A stretch of DNA of 64,000 nucleotides. It comes from an uncultured Anaerolineae bacterium. Lineage in GTDB: Bacteria; Chloroflexota; Anaerolineae; Aggregatilineales; Phototrophicaceae. Shown here one piece after another: positions 36,601 through 44,992 of the stretch. The notes under the pieces are model-generated. The model was given only the letters and a program-made list of their open reading frames with translations, did no database searches and was not told the DNA's origin. Within the stretch, counting starts at the first letter, position 1; every line of letters starts with the position of its first letter. The position numbers and the translations under genes are program-made. The stretch spans positions 62,001 through 126,000 of the forward strand of contig CAKQCB010000003.1 in assembly GCA_934216615.1 (NCBI GenBank), in the 5' to 3' direction.

Positions 36601-38987
36601 TCGTAGGTCGGCAAATACTGATCTGAAACGCGGAACGGCCCCCACTCAAAAGTTTCTTGGAATGTGGCGACCAGATCATAGCCGAGTTCGCCCGCGAACA
36701 ATGCCCGATAATACAGGTTCGACATCGGCCAGCGCGCAGGGTTGCGGTTGAGCGTGTCGTAGAATCGATTGCTGCTAATGGCAATGTAGTCGCTGTTTTG
36801 TAGGATGGTCTCTAAAAGATCACGCTTGGCTTCATTGTCGTCATAAACAATGTTGATCTCATACCCTGTGACAAGCCCCCACCACGGGTCACGACTGTTG
36901 CAATAACGGCTGTCGGGCACAGAACCCGAGGCGGGTTCATCGGCTAGTGTGATGCCGTCAGGAAGCGAGCAGATTTTGGTGGGAATCGGGTCATCCCAAG
37001 CGCCTTCCCACGTAAAAATAGAACCCCCGCTGACGAGTGGCCCGCCTTCTTCCAGCAAAATCTCAATACGGTAGGTTTCGCCTGTTTCCGCTTCAAATGG
37101 GGTTGCTAAAGGAATGGTGACCGCATCCCCTGAGATGTGCGTGTCGCGCGTCAGGTGTTGTTCAAAAACGGTTTCCGTCATCAACTGTTCGTCACGCACG
37201 CGGATGATGCGAATATTCAACCGTTCGAGGCCGGGGTCGTCGCTGATGTCGCCCAAATGCGGGGCATAAATCTCTGTGGCGGTGCCTGTCACAGGTGAAC
37301 GGAAATTTTCCATGACCACAAGGCCGGGTTGTAAACGGGTGACACGGGTCAAAAGATCATTTTCGATCATCGTCCCATGGCTGTCCGTCAACCCGATGTT
37401 GATGAGCGGGGTCGTGTCATCCGCGCCTTCAATGCGCATGGAGAAGTCGCTCGGAACTTGTTCATACACCCAATTGGAGGCTTGCACGCGGGTGAGTAAA
37501 TTACGGTAAATATTAGTGAACATCAATGCCCAGACGACGGTAAACCCAACCACGCCGACCAGCGAGGCATAACCTATCCCTCGTCGTAATTTGAACCAGC
37601 GTCCCTCAGAGGCCGTCACAAGACGGACGATCAACCATGCGCCGAGAATCGTCAACGCAGGATATATCGGCAGGTTATAACGCATGGTCATAACCCACAA
37701 ACGCCCCATATATCCAAAGTAAACGGCGATCCATGCGATCAGCAGTAAATTGGCGGTGGCTTGGGGTTTACCACGAATCAAGCGCCACAATGACCAACCG
37801 AACCCGATCCATCCTGCTAAGCCAAGCGGAACGCCCATCCCCCAAATCACCATATTCGTGAAAGGGAAGATATAGGCTGAACGCGCCACCCATTGGTAGT
37901 TGGGGGGCATATCCATCGACCCTGACACCAGCGACTGCGCCAGCGTCATGTCATCTAAAAAGCGCGAGTTGAGCGATAAACCAAAGACCGTCGGCCCAAC
38001 GAACATATATGGGTTGGTGAGGCGGAAGATGATCAGCGCCACCACCACCGAAACCACCACGCCCAAAATATGTTTGGCAAAGAGCCATTCCCGTTCACCT
38101 GTCGCTAAACCGCGCGTGAACGCAGGCGCAATTTGGATGATCGCGCCTAAGCCGACAAGACCGATCAACGGCAGTAAGTTGATACGACTCGCGAGGGCAG
38201 CGCCGAAGAAAATCCCAAAGAGGATATAGTCGCGCAGTCGTCCTTTTTGTTGGACATAAACGGCAGCAAGAATTGATAAAACACTGCACATATTGCTAAA
38301 TGCGTCGGCAGTGCCAAAATGTGACATTTGAATGGAGAACACGACGAAGCTGTACAAGATCGCTGCTAATAAACCGACGCCTTTGCCGTGCAGTCGCCAG
38401 CCAATGGCAAAGACAGCCAACGTCGTGACCAGTTCCGAAAGGCCAGAAATAACCCGCCACACGAGTGGCAAGCCATCATATGTACGCCACCATGAACCAT
38501 CGTACTGCGCCATGTCGGGGTTTGTCTGCGCGAGGATGTTATGCGCAATCCATTCTGAAACTGTCACCATGCCATCAGCAGCAATCCGCGCGGTGAATAA
38601 GGGTAAGGTACCGTACACATAATCGCCTTGACCTCGGTCGGTATTATGTGGGTTCCATGTGGAGCACAGGGCATCAAAGAAGCCCCCTACCCCATTGGTA
38701 TCGGGGTAGCGTCGCATACATTCTTCAAGCTGAAGTCGGTGTTCTTCGTCCGTACCGCTAGGGTTTAATGTCCCGTTCAAGCTGGTTGCAACATTGGTTA
38801 GAAACCGTTCGTCAGGGTGTAGATGCGTAAAATCATCCCAGTACAACCCACTAAAGCGTAAATACCCCGCTGCGATTAAGGTAATCACCAATAAGACCGC
38901 CACCCACAGATGAGGTAAAGACTTAGGGCGCACTGAATTTGACTTTGAACTTGACGAAACAAATTGTTGCATACAGAAAACTCTCAT
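33660..38987 (-). CDS. Giant fusion: GT39-like transferase + DUF2298
   Basis: 1775 residues. Part 1 (about 25-520): GT39/PMT_2-like membrane domain with DDFTHLHPDERFLTNVA in the first loop. Part 2 (about 530-910): soluble extracytoplasmic segment with beta-sandwich character and several cysteines. Part 3 (about 915-1765): complete DUF2298 domain with KLLPGLSDRGYAFAK, GGEKPMDFAYFNG, INYYYFGFV, YADMHAHMISMPMQ and RQNTVFKFYIQAWLM. Start may be the ATG at 38987 or the one at 38972. First gene of the block; separated by 284 bp from the divergent SdrD-like gene. No frameshift or stop breaks the frame, so the fusion is genuine as read. Confidence 0.85.
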   Translation of the reverse strand: MRVFCMQQFVSSSSKSNSVRPKSLPHLWVAVLLVITLIAAGYLRFSGLYWDDFTHLHPDERFLTNVATSLNGTLNPSGTDEEHRLQLEECMRRYPDTNGVGGFFDALCSTWNPHNTDRGQGDYVYGTLPLFTARIAADGMVTVSEWIAHNILAQTNPDMAQYDGSWWRTYDGLPLVWRVISGLSELVTTLAVFAIGWRLHGKGVGLLAAILYSFVVFSIQMSHFGTADAFSNMCSVLSILAAVYVQQKGRLRDYILFGIFFGAALASRINLLPLIGLVGLGAIIQIAPAFTRGLATGEREWLFAKHILGVVVSVVVALIIFRLTNPYMFVGPTVFGLSLNSRFLDDMTLAQSLVSGSMDMPPNYQWVARSAYIFPFTNMVIWGMGVPLGLAGWIGFGWSLWRLIRGKPQATANLLLIAWIAVYFGYMGRLWVMTMRYNLPIYPALTILGAWLIVRLVTASEGRWFKLRRGIGYASLVGVVGFTVVWALMFTNIYRNLLTRVQASNWVYEQVPSDFSMRIEGADDTTPLINIGLTDSHGTMIENDLLTRVTRLQPGLVVMENFRSPVTGTATEIYAPHLGDISDDPGLERLNIRIIRVRDEQLMTETVFEQHLTRDTHISGDAVTIPLATPFEAETGETYRIEILLEEGGPLVSGGSIFTWEGAWDDPIPTKICSLPDGITLADEPASGSVPDSRYCNSRDPWWGLVTGYEINIVYDDNEAKRDLLETILQNSDYIAISSNRFYDTLNRNPARWPMSNLYYRALFAGELGYDLVATFQETFEWGPFRVSDQYLPTYDGPEWLNEIESEEAFSVYDHPVVFIFQRSADYDPARVQDILGSVPLVEVNSGQPYFNCPYASTWYFCSEQIVGVASNITSEMADAAPTHLRFTEQMRETQYENGTWSERFHPESIINTNQVVGVIAWWVALGLFGLSVFPLFFKLLPGLSDRGYAFAKFGGMFLTGWITWFLSSLRIPVWSQVGIAGAMIALFVFGVLLAWRSRAEFVEFIRKAWKRLLVIELITWVLFIAFIGVRLTNPDLWVSGFGGEKPMDFAYFNGVLRSTIFPAIDPWYAGGFINYYYFGFVIVGTPVLLLGITPSFAYNLILPTLFATAGIGAFSVAYSAAHRLRDYWRDRDAQKRVRKLANPFVAGVLAILLSVVVGNLDTPRIALTGLAQMGGYVRPTGMQNFLIEEYTDTNGMTPPPEVYQDIVERVANNNLADRLRYELDNSTRLISSITSGLQQFFDRVPLRVNADRWFWGPSRVYAETPGVEGGAITEMPAFTFIYADMHAHMISMPMQFALFAFILNEILVAGKDPRNRTNRILQHVLIGVFVGMLRATNTWDWITYMIFAGAGLSFAWWLSWRTITRESLTAFVVRVGGFAVASFVAVMPFTSWYASTYNSVLLWHDGKSPLWAFLDIHGLFIFLIVSFLIWDTVRWLRREKVSSLRGKWLPMFALVGIITLGVLASVILAMIEYQVTLIVLPLLIWVTVLFFRRNQSRVIQFLLALMGLALGLTLGVEYIVLGGDIGRQNTVFKFYIQAWLMFSVVGAVAASCCFEALSRWWSGFKYVWYAVFMILFGIAALFPVMAIQGKAVFRQSHEVLLTLDGMDYMQYSVQYEGENAGFSPFTLAEDYAMIRWLQDNVQGTPVILEGLGTDTQYRWNGRISIYTGLPTVVGWNFHQRQQRTLEAMGREVEMRNANVNAFYQTSNIGFAWRLLQLHDVQYLIVGRMEQAYYLASGLEKFAEMETMGLIEPVFTIGESVIYRVNHDAVLQEVG

Positions 38988-39271
38988 TTGAATGCAATAA
39001 ACATTCGTTGAATTTTAGGGTGAATGTCTAATTTATGCGGTTGTTTGTACACGCAAACAGCAGAAATCTCTTACTGTTCCTACAGATTAGTATCCATTGT
39101 GACCAACTTCGGGTCTTTTGGAAAGTCATTTCATGAGATCGACATCTTATGCCCTCGAAACAACATTCCACACGGTATTATGATAGTAAGTTGCTCATTT
39201 TTGAAATTTGAATATGCTGATTCATACCTATTCGCGTGTTATCTTTTTTAAGATTTGGGGTTACAACTATA

Positions 39272-41668
39272 ATGCCCACACGTATACGTTTACAGTATTT
39301 AATATTTTTTGTGATTCTTATCCTCGCAATTTGCGCATTACCCTTAGCATTGTCGCCCTCACAATCCGCTCTCATCGCACAACCGCCCACCGCAACCCGT
39401 ACCCCAACACCAATCAATATTGGGAATTTTGTATGGGATGATTTAGATAGGGATGGACGACAAGATGCGGGGGAACCCGGTCTTGCGGGGATCACGGTGC
39501 AGTTATGGAACAGCAACAAAACAGCATTGATTGATTCTACCGTCACCAATGCATCCGGCATATATACAGTGATCGCCCCCCTACCGGGGAATTATCGTGT
39601 GCGCGTCCTATTACCAAATTCGCTGGATACATTTAGCCCCATGAACCAAGCGGGGGGAGATGACCTGCTCGATAGCGATATTAATGTTTCGGGCGTAAAT
39701 TTCGGCTTCACGGATGTTTTTAATATTGCATCGAATGTCATTAGTATGACCCTCATTGATGCGGGCATCATCCGTTACTTCACGCCAACACCGACAAGAA
39801 CACCAACACCAATCAATATTGGGAATTTTGTATGGGATGATTTAGATAGGGATGGACGACAAGATGCGGGGGAACCCGGTCTTGCGGGGATCACAGTGCA
39901 GTTATGGAACAGCAACAAAACAGCATTGATTGATGCTACCGTCACCAATGCATCCGGCATATATACAGTGACCGCCCCCATACCGGGGAATTATCGTGTG
40001 CGCGTCCTATTACCAAATTCGCTGGATGCATTTAGCCCCATGAACCAAGCAGGGGGAGATGACCTGCTTGATAGCGATATTAATGTTTCGGGCGTAAATT
40101 TCGGCTTCACGGATGTTTTTAATATTGCATCGAATGTCATTAGCACGACCCTCATTGATGCGGGCATCATCCGTTACTTCACGCCAACACCGACAAGAAC
40201 ACCAACGCCGATCAATGTTGGTAATTTTGTCTGGTGGGATATTGATGGTGATGGGCGACAAGATGCAGGGGAACCCGGTCTTGCAGGGGTCACTGTGCAG
40301 TTATGGAACAGCGACAAAACAACGCTCTTTGGCACGACCACCACCAATGCATCCGGCATTTATACATTGATCGCCCCCCTACCGGGGAATTATCGTGTGC
40401 GTGCAATCCTGCCAAATCCTTTGGATCAATTCAGTCCGAAAGATCAGGCTGGAGGGGATGACCTACAAGACAGCGATATCAACCCAACCGGCGTTCATCT
40501 AGGGTTTACAGATACCTATAACTTCTCCTCCAATTTGATCAGCATCACGAGCATTGACATCGGGATTCAGCGGTTTGTCACTGCTACACCCACCCGTACC
40601 CCCACGCCGATCAATGTTGGTAATTTTGTCTGGAATGATGCCAACGCTAACGGCATCCAAGACGCGGGGGAATTAGGGATTTCTGGCGTCACTGTTGAAA
40701 TTTGGAATAGCAACAAAACGATGTTACTTGCAACCACGACGACCAACAATATAGGCCACTATATGTTGACGGTTCCCGGCCCGGGTCAATATCGCGTCAG
40801 GGTAATTTTGCCTTCAGGCACATCGTTTAGTCTCAAAGATCAACTAGGGAATGACACCGTGGATAGTGACATCAATACTGCGGGGATTCACTTCGGTTTT
40901 ACCGATATCTATAATTTCCCGCAGAATTTGATCAGTATCACCACTATTGATGCGGGTATCGTTGGGTTTTCACCCACTGATACGCCAGCACCAACGGCAA
41001 CTTTAACCCCTACGGAAACCCCGCCAGGGTTCATTCCAAGCGATACCCCTGTGCCAACCGAGACGCCTGATGGTTTTGTGCCATCCAATACCCCGACAGA
41101 GGATCCATTGGATATTTTCACCGATACCCCTACCCCCAATGGTTCAGAGACGGCAACGCCTACCCCACCTGTGTTTACAGATACGCCTGAAGGTGAGTCA
41201 TTACCTTTCTTTACCGACACGCCCGAACCGCCCTCAACCTACCCACCACCACCTACCTTGATGTACGCGGAAGATGTCAACTTCCAAGAATCGAGCGTGG
41301 TGATGACGGGGATCGCCGAACATTTGGTAGATCGTATTGTCGTGCGCGTTTTATATGAACACGGCGTACCCACTCAATGGTTAGGCCCTAACCTGTATAA
41401 CATTGAAAACATCGGGATTGCGGGGCTAGAACAGCTCGGGATTCAACAAGCCATCGACTTCTTCAGCCCTGTTGGATTAAATTATTTCGAAGGCGGTGCG
41501 GTCTTCTGTCTACAAGGGACCGGCCCGCTCATTTGGTTGGCGGCGAGTCAAATGCCCCGCCATGCAGAGATCATCGGCAGTTACACCGTACCTGAATTTG
41601 AGGGCTTTACCTGTGCCACCTTGTTTGAACCCGGCACACTAGTCTTAGTCACAGACCAACCGCAGTAA
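39272..41668 (+). CDS. Secreted SdrD-B-like repeat protein with CLQG C-terminal domain
   Basis: 798 residues from the ATG at 39272; an upstream GTG frame opening (39236) has no ribosome site. Signal peptide 1-36 (hydrophobic 9-28). Four SdrD-B-like repeats of 133 residues start at about 48, each with NxGNFVWxDxDxDGxQDAGExGxxGxTV, resembling calcium-binding staphylococcal B repeats. Repeats are joined by TPTPTRTPTPI linkers. A long Pro/Thr-rich stalk (about 570-660) follows, then a C-terminal domain (about 670-798) with CLQGTG and TCAT...GTLVL, shared with the protein at 15.0-15.9 kb. No LPxTG or C-terminal membrane anchor is visible. Likely a surface or matrix protein. Confidence 0.85.
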   Translation: MPTRIRLQYLIFFVILILAICALPLALSPSQSALIAQPPTATRTPTPINIGNFVWDDLDRDGRQDAGEPGLAGITVQLWNSNKTALIDSTVTNASGIYTVIAPLPGNYRVRVLLPNSLDTFSPMNQAGGDDLLDSDINVSGVNFGFTDVFNIASNVISMTLIDAGIIRYFTPTPTRTPTPINIGNFVWDDLDRDGRQDAGEPGLAGITVQLWNSNKTALIDATVTNASGIYTVTAPIPGNYRVRVLLPNSLDAFSPMNQAGGDDLLDSDINVSGVNFGFTDVFNIASNVISTTLIDAGIIRYFTPTPTRTPTPINVGNFVWWDIDGDGRQDAGEPGLAGVTVQLWNSDKTTLFGTTTTNASGIYTLIAPLPGNYRVRAILPNPLDQFSPKDQAGGDDLQDSDINPTGVHLGFTDTYNFSSNLISITSIDIGIQRFVTATPTRTPTPINVGNFVWNDANANGIQDAGELGISGVTVEIWNSNKTMLLATTTTNNIGHYMLTVPGPGQYRVRVILPSGTSFSLKDQLGNDTVDSDINTAGIHFGFTDIYNFPQNLISITTIDAGIVGFSPTDTPAPTATLTPTETPPGFIPSDTPVPTETPDGFVPSNTPTEDPLDIFTDTPTPNGSETATPTPPVFTDTPEGESLPFFTDTPEPPSTYPPPPTLMYAEDVNFQESSVVMTGIAEHLVDRIVVRVLYEHGVPTQWLGPNLYNIENIGIAGLEQLGIQQAIDFFSPVGLNYFEGGAVFCLQGTGPLIWLAASQMPRHAEIIGSYTVPEFEGFTCATLFEPGTLVLVTDQPQ
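39413..40969 (+). repeat. Four tandem coding repeats, 399-bp period
   Basis: Units start at 39413, 39812, 40211 and 40610, exactly 399 bp apart. Units 1 and 2 differ at only about ten positions over 399 bp; unit 3 is clearly diverged and unit 4 more so and two codons shorter. The period is a multiple of three and encodes the SdrD-B-like domains. Confidence 0.95.
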
Positions 41669-41683
41669 TTCATGTGGACAAAA

Positions 41684-41716
41684 AAACACCTCTCAATAAC
41701 GAGAGGTGTTTTTTGA
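41684..41716. terminator. Bidirectional terminator, SdrD-like gene / LLM gene
   Basis: Stem AACACCTCTC/GAGAGGTGTT with 6-base loop, A6 before and T6 after. Lies between convergent genes. Confidence 0.9.
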
Positions 41717-41722
41717 TGTCTT

Positions 41723-42625
41723 TTAACTACGTCCCCGTCCAGCGCTGACCAGTTCCCGCGCATGAGGAGCGACTTCTGCCGCGAAAAGCTCCATCATCGG
41801 CGCGCTGTCGGTGGCGAGGATGTACCCGCTGATGCCGTAACGCAGCGTGATTTCAGCAATATCTTCCGCCCACTGTTTCGGCAAGCCATTAAACAGTCCA
41901 CCACCAGAGGAAGTAAATTGACCGTTGATATTCAAGTAGCGCCGAATTTCTTGCGGGTTTCGCCCGACTGAATTTGCGCCTTCATCAATGTGTTTATTCA
42001 TCTCGGCCAGCTCATCAATTCCATTCTTGAGATAGCCCATTGACGGAAGCCAACCGTCACCAATACGTCCAGTCAGGTTGAGAATGCGCGGTTTGTATGC
42101 GCCGATCATCACATTGATTTTATGAAGGGGCGCTGGCCCACGTTTTGCCCCATTCACCTGATAATACTTGCCATCAATGCGCACACCTGAACGTTCGCTG
42201 GTATCCCAAAGCGCGCGCATAATCGTGATCGCTTCTTCTAAAGCCTCAATCGATTGGCCGGGGCTTAAGCGCTTGCCATTCATCGACTCGATGCCATCCC
42301 AGAACGCCCCCGCACCAATCCCTAACTCGACACGGCCACCGCTTAAAATATCTAAACTCGCGACGCTTCGCGCCAAAACCGCAGGTTGACGCAGGGGCAA
42401 GTTGATCACATTCCCGCTGACGTGGATGCGTTTTGTCTTGGACGCTACATAAGAAAGAAGCGTCCATGTGTCATGAAATACAGGTTGATAGGGGTGATCT
42501 TGAAATGTTGCAAGATCAAACCCTGCTTGATCGGCCACCATCGCCAGTTCAACGGCTTGCTGTGCGGGTTGTGCTACCGGGGTGATGAAAACCCCGAATG
42601 TTAAATCATGTCCGTAATCTGTCAT
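41723..42625 (-). CDS. LLM-class flavin-dependent oxidoreductase
   Basis: 300 residues from the ATG at 42625 (a TTG two codons upstream at 42631 is possible). Bacterial-luciferase-like TIM barrel: FGVFITPVAQPAQQAVELA, TFQDHPYQP, SGNVINLPLRQPAVLARSVASLDILSGGRVELGIGAG. It uses FMN or F420; which one cannot be told. It is a close paralogue of the first half of the fusion gene 23 bp upstream, with the same DHPYQP and NxPLRxPxVLAR segments, so the pair arose by duplication. Likely co-transcribed and under MarR control. Confidence 0.9.
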   Translation of the reverse strand: MTDYGHDLTFGVFITPVAQPAQQAVELAMVADQAGFDLATFQDHPYQPVFHDTWTLLSYVASKTKRIHVSGNVINLPLRQPAVLARSVASLDILSGGRVELGIGAGAFWDGIESMNGKRLSPGQSIEALEEAITIMRALWDTSERSGVRIDGKYYQVNGAKRGPAPLHKINVMIGAYKPRILNLTGRIGDGWLPSMGYLKNGIDELAEMNKHIDEGANSVGRNPQEIRRYLNINGQFTSSGGGLFNGLPKQWAEDIAEITLRYGISGYILATDSAPMMELFAAEVAPHARELVSAGRGRS

Positions 42626-42654
42626 GTTCAAGCTCTTTCTCTCAACTCTCTACA

Positions 42655-44934
42655 CTAAGATTGAGATTTAGGGGTTGGCGTTGGAAAAACTAAGTTATCT
42701 TTGAAAAGATTCTCAGGATCGTATTGGGCTTTGAGGCGGTTCAAGCGTTCTAGCGTACTCGGCAAGAATGCTTCAGCCATTCTTTCAGGACGGGTGTCCG
42801 TCTCAAAATTGAGATAATTCCCAACCATATGATCTTTCATCGTCGTGTCCCATAAGGTATTCAACTGGTCGCGGTTCATACCCAAGGCGGTTACATGGAA
42901 ATTCGCATCGCGTCCATTAAAAGGCGTTGCTTCATCTGGAACATCCGAAACTGCCCCACCAATCGAACGGACTTGGAAGAAGAAGACTGATCCGCTGCGG
43001 ATCAATCGTTCAGCCGCCGCCGCAAATTCTGGAGTGAAGTGACGTACAAGCCCAGACCGCCCGACTGGATTTCCCTGCCCGTGATGGTCGCCCAACTGCG
43101 CGTTTGCCATCAAGTTGGCATAGGTTGTGATCACCACGCTCTGATCATACATCGGCGCAATATTTGCCAGCGGTTGCAGTTGACTGATGATCGTTTCAGG
43201 GTTGTCCGAATCTACCAACGCCAGCGTTTGCGCAATCATCGGTTGATCTCGTCGAGGCGCACCCATGATTAAGAAGCTGGTCAAATCTCGCGGGGATGTT
43301 TCGACGACATGCCCCCAACTTTCTAAAAATTCGGCGGTATCAGACGCATCAAAGACAAATTGCGCCCAACCGACGTCGCTCACTTCATCGACTTCAAATT
43401 CAAACCATGTGACGATGCCAAAGCCAGCGCCCGCACCGCGTACTGCCCAAAACAGATCAGGGTTTTCATCTTCGCTGGCATGAACAATCGAGCCGTCCGC
43501 CAAGACCATTTCAACCGCACGGACATGGTCGATGGTCAAGCCGTGTTTGCGCGCCAGCCAGCCAATTCCGCCTGCGGTCGCCAGCCCGCCCACGCCTACG
43601 CCACCATAATCACCCGAGCTGAGCGCCCAACCATACGGCTCAAGTGCCTGCGCCACTTCCATCCAACGAGCGCCTGCGCCAATGCGAACACGCCGTGTCG
43701 CTTGATCGACAATTTCAATCGTGTTGAGTTTCGCTAAATTAATGACGATTCCGCCATCATTGGTCGAACGTCCGCGAATACCGTGCCCACCACTGCGAAT
43801 AGACAGAGGCAGTTCCTTATGTTGACGGGCGAAGGCGAGCGCAGCGACGACATCTTCCACATTTCTGACTTGAAAGACGATGCCCGGCGCGCCACCACGC
43901 ATATACGTAGATCGCACGCGGGAAAAGTTGTTATCCCCGGGTTCAATGACGGTATCCACCAGCGATTCTGGCACGCCTTCATAGTCGATCAAGGCGCGTC
44001 GTTTCGCTTTCACCGAAGCACGCCGAATCTTCTTTTCAGAAAGTCCATCTGGTAGTTCGCGGGCGACCGCTTCGCGCAAGGCGGGGATGACTTCCTGCGC
44101 AAATTGATCCATCACCTCAGCATCATCGGCCATCAAAATGAAGGTGCTAAAGCCGTGTTCAACCACTAAAGGCAAGAGATCATCCACCCATTTTGTACTT
44201 GGCCCGTTCAAAAACTCGCCGTGTTCTGGGGTGAATTTGCCTGCGATGTTCATCATCCGTCGAATTTCGCGCGGGTCACGGCCAGCGGCGTCGGCGGCTT
44301 CATCAATGATTTGATTCGACGCGCCAATTGCTGAATGATCCAAATACATGCTTGAAGGAAGCCAACCATCGGCCTTTTCCCCAATCAAGCGTAACATCTT
44401 CGGCTTCAAACCGCCCACCCAGATCGGAATTTCATGTGCGGAAACAGGGCCACGCTTCACCCCATTCATGCGGTAATGTTTCCCGTGATATTTCAGCGGT
44501 GTGTTTTCAGTGGTGTCTAACAGCGCGCGAATGATATCTATAGCTTCGCTCAACGCTTCGACCGATTCACTGGGGGTGCGTTTTGGTTCGCCCATTGCGT
44601 GGATCGCATCCCAAAAGCCACCTGCTCCAAGCGCGAGATCAAACCGACCGTTCGAAAGCAAATCCAAACTTGCGCTTGAACGTGCCAACACGGATGGTGA
44701 GCGCAGCGGGATATTCAAAACGTTCCCCGCGATATGAATACGTTCCGTCTGCCCTGCCACCCATGACATGAGCGTCCATGCGTCTAAGAATGCGGGCTGG
44801 TACGGGTGATCTTGAAAAGTCACCAAGTCATAGCCCAACGCTTCGCTGTGTTTGGCAAGGTTAACAACGGTTTGTGCATCGCCACTTTTAGGCGTAATAA
44901 ACGTTCCAAATTTGAGTGAATGACCGTAATTCAT
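42655..44934 (-). CDS. Fusion of LLM flavin oxidoreductase and FAD-linked (BBE-type) oxidase
   Basis: 759 residues from the ATG at 44934; a frame opening at 44964 lies upstream of the predicted transcript start. Residues 1-300: luciferase-like barrel (FGTFITPKSGDAQ, TFQDHPYQP, GRFDLALGAGGFWD). Residues about 335-759: FAD_binding_4 domain with LSIRSGGHGIRGRSTNDGG, where H384 is the expected 8-alpha-histidyl FAD site, then GVGVGGLATAGGIGWLARKHGLTIDHV and a BBE tail, YDPENLFKDNLVF. At the position of the second flavin-linking Cys of bicovalent enzymes there is Tyr443 (SGDYGGVGVGG), so a single covalent link is predicted. Two flavin centres in one chain suggest coupled redox steps. Substrate unknown. 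Confidence 0.88.
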   Translation of the reverse strand: MNYGHSLKFGTFITPKSGDAQTVVNLAKHSEALGYDLVTFQDHPYQPAFLDAWTLMSWVAGQTERIHIAGNVLNIPLRSPSVLARSSASLDLLSNGRFDLALGAGGFWDAIHAMGEPKRTPSESVEALSEAIDIIRALLDTTENTPLKYHGKHYRMNGVKRGPVSAHEIPIWVGGLKPKMLRLIGEKADGWLPSSMYLDHSAIGASNQIIDEAADAAGRDPREIRRMMNIAGKFTPEHGEFLNGPSTKWVDDLLPLVVEHGFSTFILMADDAEVMDQFAQEVIPALREAVARELPDGLSEKKIRRASVKAKRRALIDYEGVPESLVDTVIEPGDNNFSRVRSTYMRGGAPGIVFQVRNVEDVVAALAFARQHKELPLSIRSGGHGIRGRSTNDGGIVINLAKLNTIEIVDQATRRVRIGAGARWMEVAQALEPYGWALSSGDYGGVGVGGLATAGGIGWLARKHGLTIDHVRAVEMVLADGSIVHASEDENPDLFWAVRGAGAGFGIVTWFEFEVDEVSDVGWAQFVFDASDTAEFLESWGHVVETSPRDLTSFLIMGAPRRDQPMIAQTLALVDSDNPETIISQLQPLANIAPMYDQSVVITTYANLMANAQLGDHHGQGNPVGRSGLVRHFTPEFAAAAERLIRSGSVFFFQVRSIGGAVSDVPDEATPFNGRDANFHVTALGMNRDQLNTLWDTTMKDHMVGNYLNFETDTRPERMAEAFLPSTLERLNRLKAQYDPENLFKDNLVFPTPTPKSQS

Positions 44935-44947
44935 AAAGTTTACCTTT

Positions 44948-44961
44948 GTTGATGTATCAAC
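44948..44961. promoter_or_regulatory. Operator-like palindrome at fusion-gene transcript start
   Basis: GTTGAT-GT-ATCAAC, perfect inverted repeat sharing the GTTGA half-site with the 44978-44995 palindrome; centres are 32 bp (three helical turns) apart. It covers the predicted minus-strand start near 44956. Confidence 0.6.
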
Positions 44962-44962
44962 C

Positions 44963-44992
44963 ATTTTAACTCAACATTGGTTGACAAGTCAA
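44963..44992 (-). promoter_or_regulatory. Predicted promoter of LLM-FAD fusion operon
   Basis: Minus-strand TTGACT (44987-44992), 18-bp spacer, TAAAAT (44963-44968). The -35 box lies in the right half of the 18-bp palindrome. AAAGG precedes the ATG at 44934. Confidence 0.6.

Noticed and set aside
39413..40969. Tandem repeats as a possible CRISPR array or non-coding satellite
   Set aside because: The 399-bp period, intact reading frame and SdrD-B-like protein motif show that these are coding domain repeats.
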